NCBI GenBank assembly: GCA_035294085.1
Contig: DATGLP010000015.1
Location: 1 to 64,000 of the forward strand
DNA from: Acidimicrobiales bacterium
GTDB taxonomy: Bacteria > Actinomycetota > Acidimicrobiia > Acidimicrobiales > Bog-793
Direction: 5' to 3'
DNA: 64,000 bases
Shown: positions 18,101 to 24,699 of the stretch, in pieces
Layout: every line of letters starts with the position of its first letter
Position numbering within the stretch: the stretch's first letter is position 1
The notes under the pieces: generated by a model
Database searches by the model: none
Seen by the model: the letters and a program-made list of their open reading frames with translations, nothing else
What the model was told of the DNA's origin: nothing
Translations under genes and position numbers: made by a program

Positions 18101-19718
18101 AGCGACGCGGCCGGCGCGGGGCGTCAGCGCCGAGGCGCGGCGTCGGGCCGAAGGAGCTGCTGTAGACGGTGATGCCCCGCCACTCGTCGGCCGACGCGCT
18201 CACGTCCGGGACCTGGCGGTTGGCGGTCGGGTCGACGCCGGGGACGCCCGAGTCCGCCTGCCAGGCGGGGCTCGGCCACGTCGTCGAGATCCCGCCGCCC
18301 GTGCCGCCCCAGTTGGCCCCGTCGTTCCACACCGTCTCGGCCCCGGCGAGCGGCGGGTCGTCGCGGCTGAGCGAGGTCCCGCCGACCGCGACGACGTAGG
18401 GCTGGGCAGCCGGGTCGTCCACCGAGAGGTACGGCTTCACCGGCACGTTCGAGGCGAAGGGCGTCCCGGCGCAGTCGTCGGACCCCGTGTCCCCCGTGGC
18501 GGCGAAGACGGTCTGGCCCTGGGCGGCAGCCTCCTCGAACAGGTAGTTCTCGAGCTGCTGGGCACCGGGCGCGGCGACCTGGAGCGCCGACTCGCACTGG
18601 CCCCAGCTCGTCGAGACGATGTTCGCCGCGTCCTGGCTGACGATCGCGTTGTACTCGTCGAGGGCGCCGAAGGTGGTGTTCGGCGCCTCGTACACGAGGA
18701 CCTGCGCCTGGGGGGCGAGGGCGACGAGGTTCTCGAGGTCGAGGATCGACTCGCCCGAGCCGGACCCGCTCAGGTCGAAGCCGTCGACGGGGACCGTGGT
18801 CACCTGGCTGGTGCGGTCGGCGCCGAAGTAGCAGCGCTCGAAGGTGGCGAGGTCGTGCCGCGAGAAGGGCTCGAGCTCGTAGAGCGCGATGCGCTGCCCT
18901 GCGCCGAGGCCACCGCGGGCGAACAGGCCGCTCAGGCCGTAGGCGGCAGCCACCTGGGTGTCGGTCCAGCCTCCCGCCGCCCGCGCGGCCGCCGTCGCCG
19001 CGGCGCACGCCCGCGGCGTCGTCGAGGCCGGCCCGCCGCCACCGACCCTCGGCGCGAGGCGCGCCCGTGCGGGCGGGTGCGCCGGGCGCGCGAGGAGCGC
19101 GTGCGGCACGACGAGGTTGTCGAGACCGAGCACGCTCGCCACGTCGCCCGCCCAGCGCGCCGGCAGGAGCGGCGCCGAGGTCGCGGCCCAGCCCTCCTGT
19201 CTGCCTGGGAGCCGGTAGCGCTCGAGGCGCACGTGGAAGGCGGCCTCCACGCGCGCCGCGCTGCCGGCAGCGGGGACGACCATCCGATTCGCCGGGACCC
19301 GACCGACCTCGAGGCCGGCCGCGCGGAGCCCCCGCGTCACCGCCGCGACCGCGGCCTCGGTCGGCCCGAAGCGGCGGGCGAAGGCGGCCGGCGTGAGGAA
19401 GTGCCGGTACAGGCGCGAGCCGGGATCGGCCACCGCGGCCGCGTAGGCGGCGAGGCCGGCCGGGTCGCGCGGCCGCAGCGCCACCCCCACCTGGAGGATC
19501 CGGCGCGCCCCGAGCGCGCCGCCGGGGCGGGCCGAGCGCGGCAGGCGGGCGGGGGCGCCGACCGCCACGAGCGCTACCGGCCCCGGCTCGGCCCCGGCGG
19601 CCGCCGGCGAGGCGGCGACGGCGGCCAGCGCGAGCGCCGCGCCGAGGAGCCGCGGTCCGGCCCGGCGCGCCCGGGCGGCGGGCCCGCGGCGCTGCTCGGC
19701 GCTCGGCGCCACGACCAC
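15141..19718 (-). CDS. Secreted sedolisin (S53) peptidase with IPT/TIG, fibronectin III and propeller-repeat tail
   Basis: About 1525 residues. GTG 19716-19718 (or 19712) precedes a signal peptide ending near AAVAASPAAAGAEP. A pro-kumamolisin domain follows, then the S53 catalytic domain. The Glu and Asp of the triad lie in SGESILDLEN (about residues 321/325), the Ser in LGGTSSATPIW (about 549), and the calcium site in DFNDVTRGSNDVFG. Residues about 650-1190 hold IPT/TIG-like domains (TGLSPAYGPSGGGTAVTITG and similar). A fibronectin-III domain comes next, then six propeller-like repeats of the GYWLATAGGNVYAFGDA type. S53 peptidases work at acid pH, so this suggests an acidic habitat. The tail probably anchors it to surfaces or polymers. 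Confidence 0.92.
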   Translation of the reverse strand: MVVAPSAEQRRGPAARARRAGPRLLGAALALAAVAASPAAAGAEPGPVALVAVGAPARLPRSARPGGALGARRILQVGVALRPRDPAGLAAYAAAVADPGSRLYRHFLTPAAFARRFGPTEAAVAAVTRGLRAAGLEVGRVPANRMVVPAAGSAARVEAAFHVRLERYRLPGRQEGWAATSAPLLPARWAGDVASVLGLDNLVVPHALLARPAHPPARARLAPRVGGGGPASTTPRACAAATAAARAAGGWTDTQVAAAYGLSGLFARGGLGAGQRIALYELEPFSRHDLATFERCYFGADRTSQVTTVPVDGFDLSGSGSGESILDLENLVALAPQAQVLVYEAPNTTFGALDEYNAIVSQDAANIVSTSWGQCESALQVAAPGAQQLENYLFEEAAAQGQTVFAATGDTGSDDCAGTPFASNVPVKPYLSVDDPAAQPYVVAVGGTSLSRDDPPLAGAETVWNDGANWGGTGGGISTTWPSPAWQADSGVPGVDPTANRQVPDVSASADEWRGITVYSSSFGPTPRLGADAPRRPRRSAGWTTLGGTSSATPIWAAMMADTASSPACASLSTTAAGPTLGFLAPLLYRAAALDYPGDFNDVTRGSNDVFGLGQGYSAGPGYDLATGLGSPVLTRPAGGGLADTLCALATGSSLVVPPRPTVTGLSPAYGPSGGGTAVTITGSGFPAGDPGALRVDFGAAPAQVTSVGASSVTVVAPPSTRSPSAASFAGAGPVDVTVTVLAKDAIATSAPGPAATYDYVAESGSSPVPVVTGIGPSGGNVAGGNTVDVFGAGFLVGGPVSVTFGGVPASDVHVVSDFELTATVPPESSATSCASGPGFDPATLCQVQVVVAGAGGTSPTAPILPSLSGPVVFTPAGVVDPTPETEVAPAATEYDYAPAPTITSISPNPADASGSTPVTIHGSGFAFNSFEWVNFGPPSDPSSEQLQITEISSSTIMIDPPPAASSASAEPKPLAGGVSVQSVGGRSNVVRFAYAGIPLVRRIGAYGGPTTGGTLVRITGSGLAQVRDVAFIPFDVTSPSGAATSYDVRVVSDRSITVVAPSSLPGPVDVVPCSPTGCARRNPSVDTFVYFNPASPSLAAVHPRSGPAAGGTRVALFGDNLDGAVAVRFGRNLARRLAAGSGYPDGDPYLLVVSSAPGRAGASVPIRVVTRAGRTLTSPATTFRYLPSPPSPPVGLRVAIDGDRALLRWGAPLSDGGSPITGYAVSASAPGVPVLHWRVGPGARAAVASGLSVGAAYTFSVAAVNERHGVGPAARRGPVEVRFSADGYRLATSAGEVVGFGSLPALGGLVGSPPGARVVGIAATPSGQGYWLATAGGNVYAFGDASPHGGPAVHVAGIVADADGGGYWLFSPSGAVYAYGDAPAFGGARPRPSSPVVGLAPSSGGHGCWLLGANGSVEALGSAVRLGSPVLGAGDVAAAIAATPDGKGYWVATRAGAVYAFGDARSYGSAAGVADGPVVALAATPDGRGYWLATRTGAVYAFGDARYEGRAGSSAGSVVGLATN

Positions 19719-19862
19719 CCCCTCCCCGTCTCGGCACGCTCCTGACACGGCTCGACCCCCGGCGTGGCCCGCTCGGACCAGGTGCGGGGCAGGGGCCGTA
19801 CAGCCCCCGAGCGGGCGCACGATAGCCTGCGGCGCGCGCGGGACCGGACGCGCGGGCCCCGT

Positions 19863-20303
19863 TCAGGAGGGCGGCGCCGGGGCCTCGGAATGCCGGAGAC
19901 GCCGCCCGGTGATCTCGCTCGCGACGATCCGCACCCAGTGGCCTCGCTCGCCCGTCACCCACGTGCGCAGCGGGAGGGCGCGCTGGCGCTCCGAGCGCTC
20001 GTCGAGCGCCGAGGTGATCTCGCGGCCCACGCCGCGCACGAGGACGCTCCAGCCTTCGCGGACCGCCGGATCCAGCTCGTCGACCTCGAAGGCCACCTTG
20101 TCGAGGCTCGAGTGGGCGAGCTTCGTCCCCGGGTCGCTCCTGAAGACGATGTCGTCTCCGTCGAGGACGTAGTTGACCGGGACGACGAGCGGCTGGCCGT
20201 CAGCGACCACCGCGAGCCGACCGACGTCCTTCGTCGCGAGCAGGCGGCGGCACTCGCTCTCGTCGAGCTCGTCCAGGCTCCCTGTGCCGCTGTCGGTGTC
20301 CAT
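19863..20303 (-). CDS. Pyridoxamine 5'-phosphate oxidase family protein
   Basis: A 146-residue split-barrel flavin-binding protein. CRRLLATKDVGRLAVVADG and PLVVPVNYVLDGDDIVFRS are the characteristic strands, followed by VAFEVDELD and GWSVLVRGVGREI. Single-domain members bind FMN, F420 or haem and act in redox or stress functions. ATG 20301-20303. It is divergent from the M50 protease gene and lies at the edge of a dormancy-like gene cluster; proteins of this type recur in mycobacterial hypoxia gene sets. The cofactor cannot be assigned from sequence. Confidence 0.88.
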   Translation of the reverse strand: MDTDSGTGSLDELDESECRRLLATKDVGRLAVVADGQPLVVPVNYVLDGDDIVFRSDPGTKLAHSSLDKVAFEVDELDPAVREGWSVLVRGVGREITSALDERSERQRALPLRTWVTGERGHWVRIVASEITGRRLRHSEAPAPPS

Positions 20304-20495
20304 CGCAGATCGCGCCTCCCATCGAGGTCACGCTCGGGCCCGCTGCCGCGAGGCTGCACACGAGTCTGCGTCGCTCGCGTCCCGCAGGCCAGGGCGGAAG
20401 GTCACGGCCGGCTGCAGGACCTCGCCGCGTCCCGGGTCGAGAAGGGGCCGGGCGCCCCTAGCGCGCCGCACCCGGCGCGCCTCGACTCGGGGTCG

Positions 20496-21548
20496 ATGAG
20501 AGGTTCGGTCCGCGTCGCGACGGTGGCCGGCATCCCCCTGCGCGTCCACTGGAGCCTCGGCCTCCTCGTGGTCCTCGTCCTCGCCACGACTCCCTCGGGC
20601 GGCAGCGCGCTAGCCGGGCGCGCCGCCTACGTCGCGGGCCTGTTCGCCTCGGTGACCGTCCACGAGCTCGCCCACGGGATCGTGGCTCGCCGGCGCGGCC
20701 TCGTGGTACGCGACGTCGTGCTGCTCCCGATCGGCGGCGTCACCGAGGTCGAGCACCTCGGTGAGTCCGCGCGCGACGAGCTGCGCGTCGCGATCGCCGG
20801 GCCGGCCTCGTCGCTCGCGATCGGCGCGCTCCTCGCGGCGGCCGCGGCCGGCGCGGGCTCGGCGCTCGTGCCGCCGGCCATCTTCGAAGGTGCCTGGCTG
20901 CCTCGCTTCGCCTGGGCGAACCTCGTGCTCGGCGCGTTCAACCTCCTCCCCGCGATCCCCCTCGACGGCGGGCGCATCCTGCGCGCGCTCCTCGCCCAGA
21001 AGGACGAGGAGCGCGGGACGGTCGTCGCCGCGCGCGTCGGCGAGGTGCTCGCCGTCGCGATGGTCGTCGCGGGGCTGCTCGTCGACCTCTGGCTCGTCGT
21101 CATCGGCGCCTTCGTCCTCGTGGGCGCTCGCGCCGAGCGGGCCGCCGCCGTGCTGCGCGCCTCGCTGCACGGCGCGCGCGTCGTCGACCTCATGAACCTC
21201 GAGCCCGCCGTCCTCGACGCCGCCGCCACGCGGGTCGAGGCCGCGCGAGCCCTGCGCCGCGCGCCGGATGGCGTCGTCTTCGTCACCGAGGCCGGCCGCT
21301 ACCTCGGCACCCTCACCGAGCGGGCGCTCGAGCGCAGCGACGCCGAGCACGCGGGCGGCGCCGCCGACCGCGACGCGCCCGTTCTCGAGGCGACGGCCGA
21401 GCTCTACCCGGACGCGGCCGAGGCGCTGGCGCGCTCCCGCCTGCCCGCCCTCGCCGTCGTGTCCGACGGCGAGATCGTCGGCGCACTGCGTGCCGACGAC
21501 CTCGACCGCCTCGTCCGCCGACAGGCTCGCGCCGGCGCCCGCCGCTGA
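20496..21548 (+). CDS. Site-2 protease family (M50) membrane metalloprotease with CBS region
   Basis: A 350-residue membrane protein. ATG 20496 gives MRGSVRVATVAGIPLRVHWS, the usual start of this subgroup. The zinc motif is in SVTVHELAHGIVARRRG (HExxH), and the second metal ligand in NLLPAIPLDGGRILRAL. About five to six membrane segments are followed by a soluble region from residue ~230 that looks like a CBS pair (VVDLMNLEPAVLDAAA, LPALAVVSDGEIVGALR). The architecture matches mycobacterial Rv2625c-type proteins of the DosR regulon. It probably cleaves a membrane-bound regulator. Confidence 0.9.
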   Translation: MRGSVRVATVAGIPLRVHWSLGLLVVLVLATTPSGGSALAGRAAYVAGLFASVTVHELAHGIVARRRGLVVRDVVLLPIGGVTEVEHLGESARDELRVAIAGPASSLAIGALLAAAAAGAGSALVPPAIFEGAWLPRFAWANLVLGAFNLLPAIPLDGGRILRALLAQKDEERGTVVAARVGEVLAVAMVVAGLLVDLWLVVIGAFVLVGARAERAAAVLRASLHGARVVDLMNLEPAVLDAAATRVEAARALRRAPDGVVFVTEAGRYLGTLTERALERSDAEHAGGAADRDAPVLEATAELYPDAAEALARSRLPALAVVSDGEIVGALRADDLDRLVRRQARAGARR

Positions 21549-21561
21549 CGCCCCGCCCGCC

Positions 21562-21575
21562 AGGACGAAGGTCCC
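21562..21575. promoter_or_regulatory. DosR-like box AGGACGAAGGTCCC upstream of the universal stress protein gene
   Basis: GGAC-N4-GTCC is the core of the DosR/DevR operator (consensus GGGACTTNNGTCCC). This site has the full core and the last C; the first base and the two T positions differ. It lies in the 92-bp gap after the M50 gene, 65 bp upstream of the stress-protein ATG, a normal activator position. A weaker look-alike, GCGACCGAAGACCC, is at 24649-24662 before the CtpE-like gene. Confidence 0.5.
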
Positions 21576-21640
21576 TGGCGGCGCGAGGTAGCGGGCGCCC
21601 ATCCTCGAGACGACCACGAACCGCACCGAGCCGGGGCGCC

Positions 21641-22096
21641 ATGTACGAGATCCTCGCAGCGATCGACGGCTCGCTCGCATCCGACCGGGCCCTCGAGGCG
21701 ACCGTCGAGCTCGCGAGGGCGACGGGCGGGCACGTGCACGTCGTGCACGTGCGCGAGCTCGCCACCGTCGGCGCCTACGGCGCCGTCTACCGGTCCGAGC
21801 CCGAGGAGGCGGAGCGCCTCGTCCAGGGCTACGTGGAGCGCCTGCGCGCCGCAGGCGTCGAGGCCGACGGAGCGCCTCGCGACGCCACGCACCCCGAGGT
21901 GGCGCGTGACATCGTCGAAGCCGCCCGGGAGCACGACGCGTCGGTGATCGTGGTCGGCTCGCGCGGCAGGGGCGACATCGGCTCGATCGCCCTCGGGAGC
22001 GTCTCCCACGACCTGCTGCGGCGCGCCGACCGCCCGGTGCTCGTCGTCACCGCGCGCTGCGCGCGAGGCCCGGGCGACGGCCAGCGCTCGGCCTAG
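21641..22096 (+). CDS. Universal stress protein
   Basis: A 151-residue single UspA domain. MYEILAAIDGSLASDRALE gives the first strand with its Asp. The C-terminal ATP-binding motif Gly-x2-Gly-x9-Gly-Ser is present in VVGSRGRGDIGSIALGSVS, followed by RPVLVV. ATP-binding members of this type regulate growth in dormant mycobacteria. It has its own upstream DosR-like box. It is convergent with the P1B-5 ATPase gene, and the two stops overlap by 4 bp. Confidence 0.95.
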   Translation: MYEILAAIDGSLASDRALEATVELARATGGHVHVVHVRELATVGAYGAVYRSEPEEAERLVQGYVERLRAAGVEADGAPRDATHPEVARDIVEAAREHDASVIVVGSRGRGDIGSIALGSVSHDLLRRADRPVLVVTARCARGPGDGQRSA

Positions 22097-24516
22097 GCCT
22101 CGCTGCCCACGCGGTCGGCCGCCGGCGCCCCGTCAGTGCTCGCGAGCGAGAAGTAGGCCTCCTCCTCCTGGGCGTTGTGCAGGCGGACGAGCGCGTCGAG
22201 CCCGTAGAGCAGGCGCGCGAGCTCGCGCTGCTGCTCGTCGTCGGGACCGCCCTGGTCGAGCTCGCCGGAGAGGCCGGCGAGGAGGCGGGCGAGGTGGGCG
22301 ATCTCGACGTGGGAGCGGCTCATCGGCCCGGTCGGGTCCCGGCCGCCGAGCACGCGCGCGACCGCCGGGTAGAGCTTCTCCTCCTCCAGGCGCTCGTGGG
22401 GCAAGAGCTCGCGCTCGAGGAACTCGCACAGCGCGCGCAGCTCGGCCCGCGCCACCTCGGGCGCCAGCGTGCCGAGCGAGTCGGCGAGCGCCCGCCCGCG
22501 CGCGAGGCGGTCGGCGAGCTGGCGGTGCTCGCCCTCGAGGCGCCGGGCGAGCTCGGCCGGCGGGCCCACGAGGCCGCGCGCTGGGCGCTCGCCGAAGGCG
22601 GCGCGCAGGGCGTTGGCGATCGCGACCACGTCGATCCCCTCCTGGAGGATCGCCCCGGCCAGCGGGGGCAGCCGGCCGAGCGCCGCCGCGACCATCGCGA
22701 CCAGCGACAGCGCCATGCCGACGGCGGCGCTCTCGAGCGCGATGCGACGTGCCCGGCGCGCGACGCGCAGCGTCGCCACGAGGCCGTCGAGGCGGTCGAG
22801 GGTGAGGACGACGTCCGCGGCGTCCGACGAGGCGGACGCCCCGCGCCCGCCCAGCGCGACGCCGACGTCAGCCGCCGCGAGCGCCGGAGCGTCGTTCACG
22901 CCGTCGCCGACCATCACCGTGGTCCCGGCGGCCCGCTCGACCCCAATCGCAGCGACCTTCTCCTCGGGGCTGCGCTCGGCGAGCACCTCGTCGACGCCGA
23001 GCACGGCCCCGACGGCCTCGGCCGCCGGCTCGCGGTCGCCGGTCGCCATCACCACCCGCGACACGCCGAGCTCGCGCAGCGCGCGAATCGAGCGCGCCGC
23101 GTCCGGACGCAGCGGGTCGTCGAGCACGACCGCCCCAGCGAGGCGGCCGTCGACCTCGACGAACACCGACAGCGCCCCCTCGAGCGCGATCCGCCGGCGA
23201 ACGGCGCGCACCCACGAGGCGTCCTCGGTGGCACCCAACCAGGACAGCCGCCCGACGCGGACACGGCGACCGCCGATCTCGCCTGCGACGCCGCCCGCGA
23301 CGGACTCCTCGACGGCGCCCGGCCACTCGAGCGCGATGCCCCGTGCGGACGCCTCGCGCACCACGGCGGAGGCGAGCAGGTGGGCCGAGTGCTGCTCGAG
23401 CGAGGCGGCGAGGCGCAGCACCTCGCCCTCGTCCGTCCCGGGCGCGGTCACGACCTCGCGCACGCGCGGCGCTCCGCGCGTCACCGTCCCGGTCTTGTCG
23501 AGCACGACGACCCGGGTCTGCGCCAGGCGCTCGAGCACGCCGCCGCCCTTCACGATCACCCCGCGGCGCGCGGCCGTCGACAGGCCCGAGACGATCGCGA
23601 CGGGGACGGCGAGCAGGAGCGGGCACGGCGTCGCCACGACGATGACGGCCACGGCGCGCGTCGCGGACCCGCTCGCCGCCCAGGCGCCGCCAGCGAGCGC
23701 GAGCGCGAGCGGCACGAAGCCTGCCGCGAGACGGTCGGCGAGGCGGGCGGCCGGCGGGCGCTCGTCGACGGCGCGCCGCACCAGGCGGACGATCGCGGCG
23801 AAGGTGCTCGCCTCCATCGAGGCCACCGCACGCAGGTCGAAGGCGCCGCCCACGTTGACCGAGCCACTCGCGACGACCTCCCCCCGGGCAAGGGCAACGG
23901 GGAGGGGCTCACCGGTGATCGAGGAGGCGTCGACGGCGGCTTCGCTCGACGCCACGCGACCGTCGACGGGGACGACCTCCCCAGGCTTGACGAGCAGGAG
24001 GTCCCCTGGCTCGACGGCCCCGGGGTCCACCTCGACGAGGGCGCCCCCCTCGTAGCGGTGCGCGACGAGGGGGGCGCCCTCGAGCAGGTGCCGCAGGTCG
24101 CGCGCCGCGCGCTCGCTGGCACGAGCCTCGAGGACCCGCCCCGTCGCGACCATGAGCCCGACGACCGCGCCAGCGGCGAGCTCGCGCACCGCGAGCGTGC
24201 CGACGAGCGCCAGGACGGCGAGTACGTCGACGCCGATCCGCCGCCGCCAGGCCTGGGCGGCGACGGCCCCGGCCGTCACCGCCAGCGCGAGCAGGGCACA
24301 GGCAGCGAAGAGCGCGTCCGAGGCGCCGGCCGCCCCTGCCAGGCGCGCGCCGACGCCGGCCGCGATCGTTCCGGCCGAGGTGGCGAGGAGCGCGCCGTCG
24401 CGCGCGAGGGCGCCCGAACGCCAGGGGCGCCCCGTTCCGGCGCCGAGGGCGCGCCCGCCGGCCGGAGGACGCCCCTCCACCCGGACCTCACCGGCCCCGG
24501 CACGCACGCGACTCAC
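22093..24516 (-). CDS. P1B-5-type transition-metal ATPase with C-terminal hemerythrin domain
   Basis: An 807-residue membrane pump. It has SSITGEPLPV, the phosphorylated Asp in DKTGTVT (about residue 339) and GDGVNDAPAL (about 535). The membrane metal site reads VATPCPLLLAVPVA (about 297), i.e. Thr-Pro-Cys rather than Cys-Pro-Cys, which defines the P1B-5 group. No N-terminal CxxC metal-binding domain is present. Residues about 650-790 form a hemerythrin-like helical bundle with iron ligands in LEGEHRQLA, LPHERLEEEKLYP, SHVEIAHLA and LHNAQEEEAY. Known P1B-5 pumps with this fusion occur in Acidothermus, and relatives export nickel or iron. The diiron domain may sense oxygen or metal. GTG 24514-24516 is the likely start. 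Confidence 0.93.
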   Translation of the reverse strand: MSRVRAGAGEVRVEGRPPAGGRALGAGTGRPWRSGALARDGALLATSAGTIAAGVGARLAGAAGASDALFAACALLALAVTAGAVAAQAWRRRIGVDVLAVLALVGTLAVRELAAGAVVGLMVATGRVLEARASERAARDLRHLLEGAPLVAHRYEGGALVEVDPGAVEPGDLLLVKPGEVVPVDGRVASSEAAVDASSITGEPLPVALARGEVVASGSVNVGGAFDLRAVASMEASTFAAIVRLVRRAVDERPPAARLADRLAAGFVPLALALAGGAWAASGSATRAVAVIVVATPCPLLLAVPVAIVSGLSTAARRGVIVKGGGVLERLAQTRVVVLDKTGTVTRGAPRVREVVTAPGTDEGEVLRLAASLEQHSAHLLASAVVREASARGIALEWPGAVEESVAGGVAGEIGGRRVRVGRLSWLGATEDASWVRAVRRRIALEGALSVFVEVDGRLAGAVVLDDPLRPDAARSIRALRELGVSRVVMATGDREPAAEAVGAVLGVDEVLAERSPEEKVAAIGVERAAGTTVMVGDGVNDAPALAAADVGVALGGRGASASSDAADVVLTLDRLDGLVATLRVARRARRIALESAAVGMALSLVAMVAAALGRLPPLAGAILQEGIDVVAIANALRAAFGERPARGLVGPPAELARRLEGEHRQLADRLARGRALADSLGTLAPEVARAELRALCEFLERELLPHERLEEEKLYPAVARVLGGRDPTGPMSRSHVEIAHLARLLAGLSGELDQGGPDDEQQRELARLLYGLDALVRLHNAQEEEAYFSLASTDGAPAADRVGSEA

Positions 24517-24699
24517 GGAGCCATCGTCCCGCCAGGAGGGTCGGGACAGCGAAGGCACGAGCGGAGAGCCGAGCGCGCCACGGCTCCAGTATCGAGGGGC
24601 GGCGCGGCCGGCCGAAGTGCCGGAGGTCCCGACGCCCGCCAGCAGGTTGCGACCGAAGACCCTGGTCGGGACGTGCGGGTAGCACGACGCTGAGCGCCG

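Noticed and set aside
20443-20459. AGGGGC-N5-GCCCCT inverted repeat as a second DosR box before the M50 gene
   Set aside because: The spacing and the core do not match GGAC-N4-GTCC; it is a plain GC-rich inverted repeat.
22177-24693. An 838-codon open frame on the plus strand
   Set aside because: Antisense to the P1B-5 ATPase, whose catalytic motifs are all in place.
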